Source: UBA7672 sp041398245 (GTDB lineage: Bacteria; Pseudomonadota; Alphaproteobacteria; Caulobacterales; Hyphomonadaceae). Taken from it: a DNA stretch of 64,000 nucleotides. Each line of letters begins with the position of its first letter. Position 1 is the first letter of the stretch. The stretch lies in assembly GCA_041398245.1 (NCBI GenBank), contig JAWKVC010000002.1:62001-126000 (forward strand), written 5' to 3'. This document shows positions 47,753 through 58,207 of this stretch, in pieces. The translations under genes and the position numbers were made by a program. The notes beneath the pieces were generated by a model. It saw nothing but the letters and a program-made list of their open reading frames with translations, was not told the DNA's origin and did no database searches.

Positions 47753-49144
47753 ATGCGCCTACTCACCATCATGATGCTCGCGCTCGCCGCGCTGACGCCG
47801 GCCGGGCCGTCCCATGCGCAATTGAAGGTTCAGGTGGTGGGCGAGGAATATGTGCCCATGCGCATCGCCATTCCGGATTTCGACGCCGAAGGTCCTGGCG
47901 CCGCCGACGCCGCGCGCGACCTGTCGGACGTGCTGCGCGCAGACCTCTCCTCGACCACCGCGTTTGCGCTTGTCGACAAGGCCGCCTTCATCGAGCGCAA
48001 TCTCGACATCGCCGTATCGCCGACCTTCGGCGACTGGTCGGTCGCCGGCGTCGCCGCCCAGGCGCTGGTCGTCGGCAAGGTCATCGTCAATCCGGGCGCG
48101 AACACCAATTCGCTGACCGTCCAGTTCCGTCTCTATGACGTCTATGGCCAGTCACAGATCTTCGCGCGCGAGTATTCGGCGCCGACGCCGCTCAACTGGC
48201 GCCGCCTCGCCCACAAGGTTGCCGACGATGTCTATTCCCGCCTGACCGGCGACTCTGGCTATTTCGACAGCCGCATCGCCTTCGTCTCGAAGACGCCCGG
48301 CGAGGAAACGCTGCGTGGCCGCCTCGCCATCATGGATCAGGACGGCGCCAACGCCGAATTCCTGCTCTCGGGCTTCAGCGCCGTCATCAACCCGCGCTTC
48401 TCGCCGACCCAGCAACTGATCCTCTACGGCGCCTATGTCCCGGATCCGAAGTATCCGCAGGCGACGCTGCTGCGCACCTATCTCTACGACATCAGCACCG
48501 GCCGGCAGGAAATCCTCGCCGAGAACCCCGGCACGATGGAGTATTCCGCCCGCTTCTCGCCTGATGGCCGGTCGATCGCTTTCGCCCGCTCGATCAGCGG
48601 CAATACGGACATCTATGTGATGGACCTGGCCCGCGGCGGCAGCTCGGAGCGGCGGCTGACCCGCGACAGCGGCGTCGACACCTCCCCGTCCTTCTCGCCG
48701 GACGGCAAGCGGATCGTGTTCGAGTCCGACCGCGGCCTTGGCCCGCAGCTCTATATCATGAACGAGAATGGCGAGCCGATGCAGTGCCCGGGATCGGGTG
48801 CGCGCGAACCGGCCTGCCGCATCACGTTCGAACAGGGCGCCCGGTTTGGCGACCCGGTCTGGTCGCCGCGGGGCGACTGGATCGCCTTCACCATCCAGCG
48901 CCGCGGCCAGTTCGCCATCGGCGTCATCCAGCCGGATGGAAAAGGCATGCGCGTGCTGACCGACGGTTATCAGGACGAAGCGCCCAGCTGGTCGCCCAAC
49001 GGCCGCGTGATCGCCTTCCAGCGCACCGCCTCGAAAGGCGCCGGACCGAAACTCTACAGCGTCGACCTCACCGCCCGGAATGTGCGGCGGGTGCCGACGC
49101 CGCGGGACGCCACCAACCCGACGTGGGGTCCGCTGTTGAACTAG
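47753..49144 (+). CDS. tolB: Tol-Pal system protein TolB
   Basis: 463 residues from the ATG at 47753 (GGAGG 9 nt upstream). Sec signal peptide MRLLTIMMLALAALTPAGPS ending near HAQ. N-terminal domain with YVPMRIAIPDF and AQALVVGKVIVNPG, then a six-bladed beta-propeller with TolB repeats such as YSARFSPDGRSIAFARSISG, SPSFSPDGKRIVFESDRG and APSWSPNGRVIAFQRTASKG. Periplasmic; binds Pal and TolA. An upstream in-frame ATG at 47705 would prepend 16 residues before the signal peptide and is less likely. Confidence 0.97.
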   Translation: MRLLTIMMLALAALTPAGPSHAQLKVQVVGEEYVPMRIAIPDFDAEGPGAADAARDLSDVLRADLSSTTAFALVDKAAFIERNLDIAVSPTFGDWSVAGVAAQALVVGKVIVNPGANTNSLTVQFRLYDVYGQSQIFAREYSAPTPLNWRRLAHKVADDVYSRLTGDSGYFDSRIAFVSKTPGEETLRGRLAIMDQDGANAEFLLSGFSAVINPRFSPTQQLILYGAYVPDPKYPQATLLRTYLYDISTGRQEILAENPGTMEYSARFSPDGRSIAFARSISGNTDIYVMDLARGGSSERRLTRDSGVDTSPSFSPDGKRIVFESDRGLGPQLYIMNENGEPMQCPGSGAREPACRITFEQGARFGDPVWSPRGDWIAFTIQRRGQFAIGVIQPDGKGMRVLTDGYQDEAPSWSPNGRVIAFQRTASKGAGPKLYSVDLTARNVRRVPTPRDATNPTWGPLLN

Positions 49145-49443
49145 GATCGTATACTGATCAGTTTCCGATCAGCAGAATGGAAACTGTTCAGGAAAGAAGA
49201 GCGCGTCTGTTTTGCAACAGGTCGCGGGAGGTTGTTGAAAGCAATGAAAATCAGGCGCCGCCAATCATTACTTGATTGCAATCTTACCTCTTCTTTGCCA
49301 CAAAAACCTCCGAAGTATATTGCTGCTTCAGGAGTGCATCGCGCTCTCCGGGCTTGCAAATCCATTGCAATTCACCGGTAGTGTCGGGGATCGGATTACG
49401 CGCCTTCTTGGGGGCGCGCAGGGAACGGAACAAGGAGCCTACA
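49145..49443 (+). other. 299-bp tolB-pal intergenic region with competing hairpins
   Basis: No gene. AT-richer than the surroundings and probably carries the pal promoter. CTGATC (49154-49159) can pair with GATCAG (49167-49172), or CAGTTTCC (49159-49166) with GGAAACTG (49179-49186); the two overlap and exclude each other. There is no T tract, so this is not a standard terminator. Nothing else recognised. Confidence 0.4.
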
Positions 49444-50001
49444 ATGATGCGGTCAATCAGTCTTACAGCGCTCGCCACGGCGGTGGTCATCACCGTTTCA
49501 GCGTGCGCCTCGAATCCGCCCGAGCCGGAGCCCACGCCGGCTCCGACCGAAACTGCCGTTGTGACGCCGCCGCGGGTCACGCCGCCGCCGGCCCCGCCGA
49601 CCCCGCCGCCGATGCCTCCGGGCCCGGCCGCCGGCTCGCGCGCTGATTTTACTGCGAAAGCGACCGACCGCGTCTACTTCGACTACGATCAGTACAATCT
49701 GGACGACGAAGACCGCCGCGCGCTCACCACCCAGATCACCTGGCTGAAGCAGTACCCGTCCACCCGCGTTGAAGTTCAGGGCCACGCCGACGAGCGCGGC
49801 ACCCAGGACTACAACATCGCGCTGGGCGCCCGCCGGGCCGAAGCCGTTGCGTCATACCTGAAGGCTCAGGGTATCGCCGCCGCGCGCATCCAGACGATCT
49901 CGTTCGGCAAGAGCAAGCCACTCGATCCGGGTCATGACGAGGCCGCCTGGGCCCGCAACCGGAACGCCTTCACGAACGTGATCGTGGAAGCGATCAGCTA
50001 A
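49444..50001 (+). CDS. pal: peptidoglycan-associated lipoprotein
   Basis: 185 residues. Signal peptide MMRSISLTALATAVVITVSA with lipobox VSAC, a Pro-rich linker (PPEPEPTPAPTETAVVTPPR), then OmpA-like peptidoglycan-binding domain: VYFDYDQYNLDDEDRRALTT, VEVQGHADERGTQDYNIALG, ARRAEAVASYLKAQGI and SFGKSKPLDPGHDE. Anchors the outer membrane to the wall and is the outer partner of TolB. Good AAGGAG site before the ATG at 49444. Confidence 0.97.
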   Translation: MMRSISLTALATAVVITVSACASNPPEPEPTPAPTETAVVTPPRVTPPPAPPTPPPMPPGPAAGSRADFTAKATDRVYFDYDQYNLDDEDRRALTTQITWLKQYPSTRVEVQGHADERGTQDYNIALGARRAEAVASYLKAQGIAAARIQTISFGKSKPLDPGHDEAAWARNRNAFTNVIVEAIS

Positions 50002-50069
50002 CCGCCAGTCTGCAGTCCGCCGCCCGGCTTGCCTTAATTCAGGCACGGGCGGCGGATAGCTTTCCGGAC

Positions 50070-50972
50070 ATGAAACGCTCGCAGCTCCCTACGCTCCAGC
50101 AACGCGCAGCTCTCATGCGACGCCGCCGTGCGCGCGCAATTGCTGCAACCCAGCCAGCCCAGAGGCTGGTTTTTCTTTCCTATTTTCTCCTGGCGGCTGC
50201 GGCCCTTGCGCTCTGCGCCCTGATGGCGCCCCGGGCTGACGCTCAGGTCTTCTCGTCCCAGCCCTATGTCGCGGCGCCGGATCCGGCCGTCGAACAGCTG
50301 CGCGTGCGCGTCGAGGCGCTGGAAGCCGATCTCAAGCGCGCGATCGACCGGGCCGAATCCCTCGGCGCCGCGCTGGGTGACGCCCGCCGCATCGCAGAAG
50401 ACGCCGACACCGGCCGCCGCCGGGCCGAGGCCGAAATCGAGGCCCTGAAAAGCCGGGTCGAGGCGCTCGAGGACCGGCTGACCGACGCCGGGGTCGCCCC
50501 CGCGCAGGACGCCAGCGCCGGCGGCGCCATCTCGCTGACGCCGGCTGGCCCGTCCGCCGCTGTCGACGTCGCCGCCCTGCCTGAGGATGAAAGCGCCCTG
50601 TTCGATCACGCCAAGGCGCTCCTTCTCAACGAAGGTAACTTTCCGGGCGCACAGGCCGCGTTCGGCGCATTCCTGACCAAGTATCCGAAAAGCCAGCAGG
50701 CGGGGGACGCCCAGTACTATCTTGGCGAGTCCCTGCTTTATCAGGACAATTTCACGGACGCCGCCGCCGCCTATGGCAAGCTGATCAAGGACTATCCGAA
50801 ATCCGCCAACGCGCCGACCGGGCTGGTGAAGCTGGCGCGCTCGCTCCGCCTGCTGGGCAACAACGCCCAGGCCTGCCGGACGCTGGCGCTGATGTCGCAG
50901 AACTTCCCCAAGGCGCCGGCCGTCGCGAAACAGCTCGCGAGCCAGGAACGCCAGCAGGCCAAGTGCTCCTGA
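50070..50972 (+). CDS. cpoB: Tol-Pal system protein CpoB/YbgF
   Basis: 300 residues. Basic N terminus and signal peptide/TM (RLVFLSYFLLAAAALALCAL), a periplasmic coiled coil (QLRVRVEALEADLKRAIDRA) and C-terminal TPR domain: ALLLNEGNFPGAQAAFGAFL, KYPKSQQAGDAQYYLGESLL and GLVKLARSLRLLGNNAQACR. Coordinates Tol motor and PBP1B activity in E. coli. The 45-residue head before the hydrophobic helix is longer than usual; a start at the second Met would shorten it. Last gene of the tol cluster. Confidence 0.92.
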   Translation: MKRSQLPTLQQRAALMRRRRARAIAATQPAQRLVFLSYFLLAAAALALCALMAPRADAQVFSSQPYVAAPDPAVEQLRVRVEALEADLKRAIDRAESLGAALGDARRIAEDADTGRRRAEAEIEALKSRVEALEDRLTDAGVAPAQDASAGGAISLTPAGPSAAVDVAALPEDESALFDHAKALLLNEGNFPGAQAAFGAFLTKYPKSQQAGDAQYYLGESLLYQDNFTDAAAAYGKLIKDYPKSANAPTGLVKLARSLRLLGNNAQACRTLALMSQNFPKAPAVAKQLASQERQQAKCS

Positions 50973-51084
50973 TCATCGGAACAGACCGGCCGCCGGGATT
51001 GGCGAAAGACGTCGTTCAGGAATAGCCAACCTGAATCTGGACATGACAGGGTTGGGCATTCGCCAGAAACAGACGGGTTGATTC

Positions 51085-51603
51085 GTGCAGTTGCAGAAAC
51101 GCGCCTTCGGCCTCGCAGCCTCTCTCCTCGCCGCCGTGACGGCGTTCGCCGCCCCGGCCGCCCTCAGCCAGCCGCCTTCGGCGGAACGCGTGCGCGGCGG
51201 CATGTTCGATGCGTCCGACCCGGCGGGCATCGCGCGCTTCATGGAGCGCACCGGCTATCGCGTGGAACTGCGTTCAGACGCCAAGGGCGACCCGGTGATC
51301 GCTGGCCGCATATCCCGCAGCGACTACCTGATGCAGTTCTACGAGTGCGAGAACGGGTCGTTCTGCAATTCGGTCCAGCTGATCGTGCAGGTCCCCCGCC
51401 CCGCCACGCTGACCGGCGACAGCGCCAACGCCTTCAACGCCAAATGGCGCTATGTGCGGGTGACCTATGACCAGTCGCAGGCCAAGCTGCAGATGGACGT
51501 GAACCTCGACGCCGGCGTCACCGCCGACAATCTCGAGGACACGCTCGACATCTGGCGGCAGCTGGTCGAAATCTTCGAACGTGAAATCCTCGGCGCCAGA
51601 TAG
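51085..51603 (+). CDS. YbjN domain-containing exported protein
   Basis: 172 residues from the GTG at 51085. Signal peptide FGLAASLLAAVTAFAAPAAL, then a YbjN-type domain: MFDASDPAGIARFMERTGYR, DYLMQFYECENGSFCNSVQL (two Cys, CENGSFC, possible disulfide), and LQMDVNLDAGVTADNLEDTL ending in a helical dimerisation segment. YbjN proteins are chaperone-like (T3SS-chaperone fold) but periplasmic copies are of unknown role. 3' end overlaps tilS by 23 nt. Confidence 0.85.
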   Translation: MQLQKRAFGLAASLLAAVTAFAAPAALSQPPSAERVRGGMFDASDPAGIARFMERTGYRVELRSDAKGDPVIAGRISRSDYLMQFYECENGSFCNSVQLIVQVPRPATLTGDSANAFNAKWRYVRVTYDQSQAKLQMDVNLDAGVTADNLEDTLDIWRQLVEIFEREILGAR

Positions 51604-52699
51604 TCCGGCCGCACAGACATCCCTGAGGCAGCGTGCAGCGCGGGCGTTCGCCCTCGCTGACGAAAGCGCCGGCGACCGCACGCTCGCCGTCGCCGTGTCT
51701 GGCGGCTCGGATTCGATGGCGCTGCTCGCGCTGGCCGCCGATCATGCCCGCACTTCCGATGGCGTCCGCATCCTGTGCGTCACCGTCGATCATGGCCTTC
51801 GCGCGGAAGCGGCGGAGGAAGCACGGCAGGTGAAGCGCGCCGCCGAGGCGCTGGGCGTTCCACATGAAACATTGCGATGGACGCGCACAGGCGACGGCCG
51901 GGTCAGCCAGGCAAGGGCGCGGCAAGCGCGCCACGCCCTGCTCGCAACGTGGGCGCGGGAGAAGGGCGTCAGCCGTATCGCGCTTGGCCACACGCGGGAC
52001 GACCGGATCGAGACCTTCCTGATGCGCGCACGGCAGGGCTCGGGCTGGTACGGCCTTGCTGGTCCGATGCCGTTCGCGCCCTCTCCTGTCTGGCCGGAGG
52101 GAGACGGTCTCACGCTGGTTCGTCCGCTGCTCGCCTTCAGCCGCGAGGACCTGCGCAGCGAACTCCGCGCGCGCGGCGTCCGCTGGATCGAGGATCCGTC
52201 GAACGCCAATGAAGCGTTCGAACGCGTGCGCATGCGACGGCTGGTGCAGCAGCTCGATCCACACCGGCGGGACCGGATCATCGGGATCATGGACCGGCTG
52301 GCGGAGCTGCGCGTCGCCACCGCGCGCGCGGCGCATGGGCTATTGCAGCAACTTCAGCCGACGGGCGAGGAGCGCCTGATCCCGCTTGCGGCGCGCGAGC
52401 AGGTTGGCGCGGAAGCCTGGCGGCGGTTTCTCGAAGCCATGGTGATGGCGGCGGGCGGCGGCGCGGCGGCGCCTCGCAGCGCGGCGCTCGCCCGGCTGGA
52501 AGAACGGATCGCTTGGCTGGACCCGGCTCTGGCGCGGGGAACAACCCTCGGCGGGGCCAGAATTCGCACCCGCGAAAACGCCCTTCTGGGCTTCGGACGG
52601 GCTCCGCCCCGGCAGGGACAGCCGCCCGCGATCGGGATCAGCTGGGACCGGGCCAGCCGCCTTCTCGCCCCGCCGGACCTACGTCTTCTGTCGATTTGA
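51581..52699 (+). CDS. tilS: tRNA(Ile)-lysidine synthetase
   Basis: 372 residues. PP-loop ATPase motif AVAVSGGSDSMALLAL (SGGSDS at 40-45) and IALGHTRDDRIETFLMRARQ, QGSGWYGLAGPMPF and RPLLAFSREDLRSELRARG, which define TilS. It changes C34 of tRNA-Ile(CAU) to lysidine, essential for AUA decoding. The GTG at 51581 overlaps the YbjN gene by 23 nt. The C-terminal domain appears shorter than in E. coli. Followed by ftsH, the typical alphaproteobacterial order. Confidence 0.94.
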   Translation: MKSSAPDSPAAQTSLRQRAARAFALADESAGDRTLAVAVSGGSDSMALLALAADHARTSDGVRILCVTVDHGLRAEAAEEARQVKRAAEALGVPHETLRWTRTGDGRVSQARARQARHALLATWAREKGVSRIALGHTRDDRIETFLMRARQGSGWYGLAGPMPFAPSPVWPEGDGLTLVRPLLAFSREDLRSELRARGVRWIEDPSNANEAFERVRMRRLVQQLDPHRRDRIIGIMDRLAELRVATARAAHGLLQQLQPTGEERLIPLAAREQVGAEAWRRFLEAMVMAAGGGAAAPRSAALARLEERIAWLDPALARGTTLGGARIRTRENALLGFGRAPPRQGQPPAIGISWDRASRLLAPPDLRLLSI

Positions 52700-52838
52700 A
52701 CGTCTGGTTGACCATCCGGCCGCCCTCTCAGGCGAAAAGACGCAGGAAAGTGACAGCCGCTTAACGGTTCAGCACTCGTTTTCGTGGATTATCGGGCCTA
52801 TCTTCTGAGGCCAAAGCCCACTTGAAAGGCCCGTGTGC

Positions 52839-54746
<1,908 letters not shown>

Positions 54747-54772
54747 CCTTCTCCCGCAGTCAACCACATGAA

Positions 54773-54794
54773 CGGCGGCTCCCCGGAGCCGCCG
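54773..54794 (+). terminator. rho-independent terminator after ftsH
   Basis: CGGCGGCTC-CCCG-GAGCCGCCG (54773-54781 and 54786-54794) is a 9-bp GC stem followed by TTTGCGTTT. It lies 27 nt after the ftsH stop and just before the 3' end of the convergent marR, so it may serve both directions. Confidence 0.75.
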
Positions 54795-54808
54795 TTTGCG
54801 TTTGGAGA

Positions 54809-55234
54809 TTACGCGCTTAGCAATACGTTGATGCGTTTCAAGACATCCGTTGCACGGGTCAGGTCGGCCTGCGAAAAATGCGACTGGAGCTCGGAGAACA
54901 GCGGCGTTTCCACCTTGCGGAGCTTCACGATTGCCCGTCTCGCCTTCGCCGTTGGTGCAACGAGCGAAACGCGGCGGTCTTCAGGGTTGATCTCAAGAGA
55001 CAACCACCCACCCCCCACCATGTCCTGAACAAGACGCTGCATGAATTGCCGCGAGACCGAGCGCTGCACTGCGATTGCCGAGATGGTAAGCGGGGGGCCA
55101 TTCTCCAGCGTCAACAGGACCGAGCGCATGCCGGTCGTTAGCCCAAGCTTCGCATGCAGCTGGTCGGACGCCCGCGTCAGGCGGTGATACGCCTGCACAA
55201 TCTCTTCGATCAAACCGGTAATTGCAGCCGCCAT
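54809..55234 (-). CDS. MarR family transcriptional regulator
   Basis: 141 residues. Winged-helix: GLTTGMRSVLLTLENGPPLT, ISAIAVQRSVSRQFMQRLVQ (recognition helix) and the wing NPEDRRVSLVAPTAKARRAI with the DxRxxxLxLTxxG-like pattern DRRVSLVAPT. N- and C-terminal helices form the dimer interface. Divergent from the methyltransferase gene, with a 21-bp dyad in the 69-nt gap that fits a MarR operator. Ligand unknown. Confidence 0.93.
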   Translation of the reverse strand: MAAAITGLIEEIVQAYHRLTRASDQLHAKLGLTTGMRSVLLTLENGPPLTISAIAVQRSVSRQFMQRLVQDMVGGGWLSLEINPEDRRVSLVAPTAKARRAIVKLRKVETPLFSELQSHFSQADLTRATDVLKRINVLLSA

Positions 55235-55272
55235 TCCGTCACCCTGATTGACAATTGCGAGCGCTTTCGTAT

Positions 55273-55293
55273 TTTGTCACCTAGGTTGACAAA
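55273..55293. promoter_or_regulatory. MarR-type operator
   Basis: TTTGTCA-CCTAGGT-TGACAAA: perfect 7-bp arms with a 7-nt spacer, 10 nt before the methyltransferase ATG. A further half site TTGACAA lies at 55248-55254, near the marR start. The arrangement suggests simultaneous auto-repression and control of the methyltransferase. Confidence 0.7.
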
Positions 55294-55303
55294 TGATCGA
55301 TCA

Positions 55304-55888
55304 ATGTCAAAGGCGATGTTCGATGGCGTCTCCGGTGCGTTTGTCGCCCGGATCATGGCCGCAAGAAATGCTGAGGCGGAGGCTGAAGCCGTTGATATTC
55401 TTGCGCCTCGGGCCAGCGACGCCGTTCTTGTTATCGGATCTGGCCCTGGTGTTGGGCTTGCGATCTTGGCCGAAAAATTGCCGACCGGACGCTGCGTCGG
55501 CGTCGATCCGTCAGGTGTCATGATCCGCCAGGCTGAGCGCCGCTGCGCGCGATATATCAGCGCCGGTCGGGTTAAACTGCAGCAGACCACGGCGGCGACG
55601 ATCGACGCCCTGGACGCGAGCTTTGACGGCGCGATTGCCGTCAATTCGCTGCAGCTATGCGATCCCATCTCCGAGACAGCAGCTGAGCTTGCCCGTGTCA
55701 TGAAACCCGGAGCGCGGATGGTCAGCCTGACCCATGACTGGGCCGCTGAAAGACATGCTGGCAGCGTCGCGTCATGGACGACGCAGGTCGGCAACGCCCT
55801 CTCCGCCCACGGCTTCGCCGGCGTGAAGGCCGGGCGGGGACAAGCCGAGCGCGGAAAGATCGTGCTGCTGACGGCCGAGCGCCAGTAA
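55304..55888 (+). CDS. class I SAM-dependent methyltransferase
   Basis: 194 residues from the ATG at 55304. Rossmann-fold motif I VLVIGSGPGVGLAILAEKLP, acidic loop GVDPSGVMIRQAERRC, motif with AVNSLQLCDPISETAAEL and post-motif MKPGARMVSLTHDW. Substrate unknown. Divergent from the MarR gene and likely under its control, as in drug- or phenolic-responsive methylation modules; that is inference. Convergent with the MDR oxidoreductase, 8 nt apart. Confidence 0.9.
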   Translation: MSKAMFDGVSGAFVARIMAARNAEAEAEAVDILAPRASDAVLVIGSGPGVGLAILAEKLPTGRCVGVDPSGVMIRQAERRCARYISAGRVKLQQTTAATIDALDASFDGAIAVNSLQLCDPISETAAELARVMKPGARMVSLTHDWAAERHAGSVASWTTQVGNALSAHGFAGVKAGRGQAERGKIVLLTAERQ

Positions 55889-55896
55889 CGCGCCGG

Positions 55897-56901
55897 TTAG
55901 ACCACCTTCACCATGCGCTTGCCGACATTGTCGCCGGCGAGCAGGCCGATGAGCGCGGCGGGCAGGTTCTCGAACCCGTCGACAATATCCTCGCGGACCT
56001 TGAGCTGGCCGGACGCAACCCAGCCGGCGAGGTCCGCCAGCGCCTTCGCATTCTGGTCCGCGAAATCCATCACCACGAAGCCGCGCATGGTGAGCCGCTT
56101 GGTGACGATGAGGCCGGGCACGCCGCGCGGCCCGTGTGCAGCCGGCGCATCGTATTGCGAGACCGCGCCGCAGCATGAGATGCGGCCATGATTGTTCATG
56201 TTGAACAGGCAGGCCTCGAGAATGTCGCCGCCGACATTGTCGAAATAGACATCGATGCCGTTCGGCACGGCGGCGCGCAGCGCCTTCGCGAATTCAGGCG
56301 CCTTATAGTCGACCGCAGCATCAAAGCCGAGTTCCTTCGTCAGGAGCTCGCACTTGGCGGCGCCACCCGCGATACCGATCACGCGGCAGCCCTTGATCTT
56401 CGCGATCTGCCCGACGAGCGAGCCGACTGATCCGGCTGCGGCCGAGACGACAACCGTTTCGCCCGCCCTCGGCTGGCCGCATTCCAGCAGGCCGAAATAG
56501 GCGGTCAGCCCGGCGACGCCATAGACGCTGAGGAGATAGGTGATGGGTTGGCCCGCAGGCGCCTGTCCCAGCTTGGTCAGGTGTTTGCCTTTCAAGGCGA
56601 CATAGTCCTGCCAGCCCGTGTCGCCCCAGACGAGGTCGCCCGGCGCGAAACCCACGGCCTTGCTTTCCACCACCTCGCCAACACCGCCGCCGGCCATGAC
56701 ATCGCCAGCCTTCACAGCGGCGCGATAGGTGGCACCCCACATCCAGGCGCGGTTTGCTGCATCGAGGGAAATGTACCGTGTACGCACCAGCACCTCGCCC
56801 TCGTCAATCCCGGGCACATCGCCTTGGCTCAGCTTGAAGAGGTCGGGCGTAAGTTTCCCGGTGGGCAGATGATCGATCAGAAACTGCCGATTGGCTGGCA
56901 T
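55897..56901 (-). CDS. NADP-dependent oxidoreductase, MDR/CurA (prostaglandin reductase-like) family
   Basis: 334 residues from the ATG at 56901. Zinc-free medium-chain reductase: RYISLDAANRAWMWGATYRA, AGGGVGEVVESKAVGFAPGD, the NADPH loop VVVSAAAGSVGSLVGQIAKI with cofactor segment CRVIGIAGGAAKCELLTKEL, and YFDNVGGDILEACLFNMNNH. The pattern matches leukotriene B4 12-hydroxydehydrogenase/CurA-type enoyl reductases. Natural substrate unknown. A strong dyad sits just upstream of its start. Confidence 0.93.
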   Translation of the reverse strand: MPANRQFLIDHLPTGKLTPDLFKLSQGDVPGIDEGEVLVRTRYISLDAANRAWMWGATYRAAVKAGDVMAGGGVGEVVESKAVGFAPGDLVWGDTGWQDYVALKGKHLTKLGQAPAGQPITYLLSVYGVAGLTAYFGLLECGQPRAGETVVVSAAAGSVGSLVGQIAKIKGCRVIGIAGGAAKCELLTKELGFDAAVDYKAPEFAKALRAAVPNGIDVYFDNVGGDILEACLFNMNNHGRISCCGAVSQYDAPAAHGPRGVPGLIVTKRLTMRGFVVMDFADQNAKALADLAGWVASGQLKVREDIVDGFENLPAALIGLLAGDNVGKRMVKVV

Positions 56902-56917
56902 CACGAATCTCCTCGCA

Positions 56918-56943
56918 GATAGGGATATTGGTATCGACCTATC
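56918..56943. promoter_or_regulatory. nested palindromic operator upstream of the MDR oxidoreductase
   Basis: GATAGG-GATA-TTGG-TATC-GA-CCTATC: outer GATAGG/CCTATC (56918-56923 and 56938-56943) and inner GATA/TATC around TTGG. It lies 17-42 nt upstream of the ATG, where a repressor would block transcription. The regulator is not identified; TetR-, HxlR- or MarR-type proteins often control such reductases. Confidence 0.5.
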
Positions 56944-57004
56944 CTGTGCCCACGCTAACGCATCACGCGCTAACCACAACGGCGACGAATAATTCGCTCT
57001 ACAT

Positions 57005-57364
57005 CTAAACCAGAGGCGTCAGCCGCGTTGATCCGCGCTGTGAAGGTGAAAAAAGATTCCCACGCTCGCTTTCCGTTAGGTCGGCCCAGATTGTCTCAAG
57101 CCTTTGATAGTGCGTATTCCAGCGCGAAACCAAATCCCAAAGATTGGCGTAGGTGGGCCAATTTTTTGCCCTCACATGGATCTGGTTGGGGCGCGCCGCG
57201 CCGCGCAAATTGAGGCGGCCCGGGCTATCGCTCAGCGCATCTGCAACATCGGAAAAGAGCGACGCCATCTCTCCCATCAGGGCTTCGATATTCTCAAGCT
57301 CTCGAAGTGACTCGTGGTAGGCTCTCAACATTACGCAAGCTTTCCAAGCTTGATCCAAACTCAT
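57005..57364 (-). CDS. hypothetical protein
   Basis: 119 residues from the ATG at 57364 (the frame extends to a TTG at 57421). Helical and lower in GC than its neighbours: MSLDQAWKACVMLRAYHESL, LRELENIEALMGEMASLFSD, NQIHVRAKNWPTYANLWDLV and ERLETIWADL-like RLETIWADLTESERGNLF. Looks protein-like but has no recognised family and no clear ribosome-binding site. Its start is only 11 nt from the divergent Crp-family start, which leaves almost no room for two promoters. Confidence 0.5.
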   Translation of the reverse strand: MSLDQAWKACVMLRAYHESLRELENIEALMGEMASLFSDVADALSDSPGRLNLRGAARPNQIHVRAKNWPTYANLWDLVSRWNTHYQRLETIWADLTESERGNLFSPSQRGSTRLTPLV

Positions 57365-57375
57365 AAGGGTTTGAG

Positions 57376-58119
57376 ATGGTTGCACTGGCAAATACCCGAA
57401 CAAGCAAAATTCGTCAGCCAACTAGTGGGCACATCGGACAGAAACGGGTTCCGTCGCCGGAGACGCGCCTCGCAACCAGAAACGGCGCGCTTGATCGGGA
57501 AACTATCGCGCAGGTTTCCAAAAGGGGGCGCCTGATCGACTACGACAGCGGCGACTGTATCCACCTCAGGGGCGATGGAGACGCGCGACTTTCAGTTATC
57601 GTGTCGGGAAGCGTAAGCCTCTCAAATACCGATGCACACGGCAAACGAGTCGAGCTCGTCAGGCTGTCGGACGGCGACATGTTCGGCGTTCATCAGACCC
57701 TGTCCGGAACTCCGTATACGCACGATATATGCGCCATTGGCCCGACACGCATCGTCAGCTTTGATCGGGCCACTCTCGAAACGCTTATCGACAGCCAAAA
57801 GAATTTCCGGAATGGGCTGTTGATCTATCTGTCGGACCGGCTGGTGCGCGCCATGCGGATAATCGAAAACGAGCGCCGCCACCCACTTTACATTCGGCTT
57901 GCAAAGCATCTTTGCGCCAACCGGAGCCCAACCACGGGAATTGTGTCAGGCTCGCAGGCAAGCCATGCCGAATCACTCGGTGTCTCTCGCAATGCGCTGG
58001 GGGCATGCCTGCAACAGATGGCGAGTCTTGGGCTGCTGAGCATCGGCCGCCAGGCAATTCACATCCCCTCCGCGGAGCAATTGAGCCACTGGGTTGAGAA
58101 CGAGACGGCCGCCGAATAA
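57376..58119 (+). CDS. Crp/Fnr family transcriptional regulator
   Basis: 247 residues. Cyclic-nucleotide-binding-like beta roll (RLIDYDSGDCIHLRGDGDAR, IVSGSVSLSNTDAHGKRVEL, LVRLSDGDMFGVHQTLSGTP), a long dimerisation helix (LLIYLSDRLVRAMRIIENE), and a C-terminal HTH (GSQASHAESLGVSRNALGAC). No N-terminal FNR iron-sulfur cysteines and an imperfect phosphate-binding cassette, so the effector is open. AAGGG lies 7 nt before the ATG. The metallo-beta-lactamase gene follows 88 nt downstream on the same strand. Confidence 0.88.
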   Translation: MVALANTRTSKIRQPTSGHIGQKRVPSPETRLATRNGALDRETIAQVSKRGRLIDYDSGDCIHLRGDGDARLSVIVSGSVSLSNTDAHGKRVELVRLSDGDMFGVHQTLSGTPYTHDICAIGPTRIVSFDRATLETLIDSQKNFRNGLLIYLSDRLVRAMRIIENERRHPLYIRLAKHLCANRSPTTGIVSGSQASHAESLGVSRNALGACLQQMASLGLLSIGRQAIHIPSAEQLSHWVENETAAE

Positions 58120-58207
58120 CAGCTGCGACCAGCCCTCGCCATTCGCCGGGCGACTGATATGTTGCCGCGCTCAGATATTGCACAATCAGATGTGTGGGTG
58201 GCCTCGA

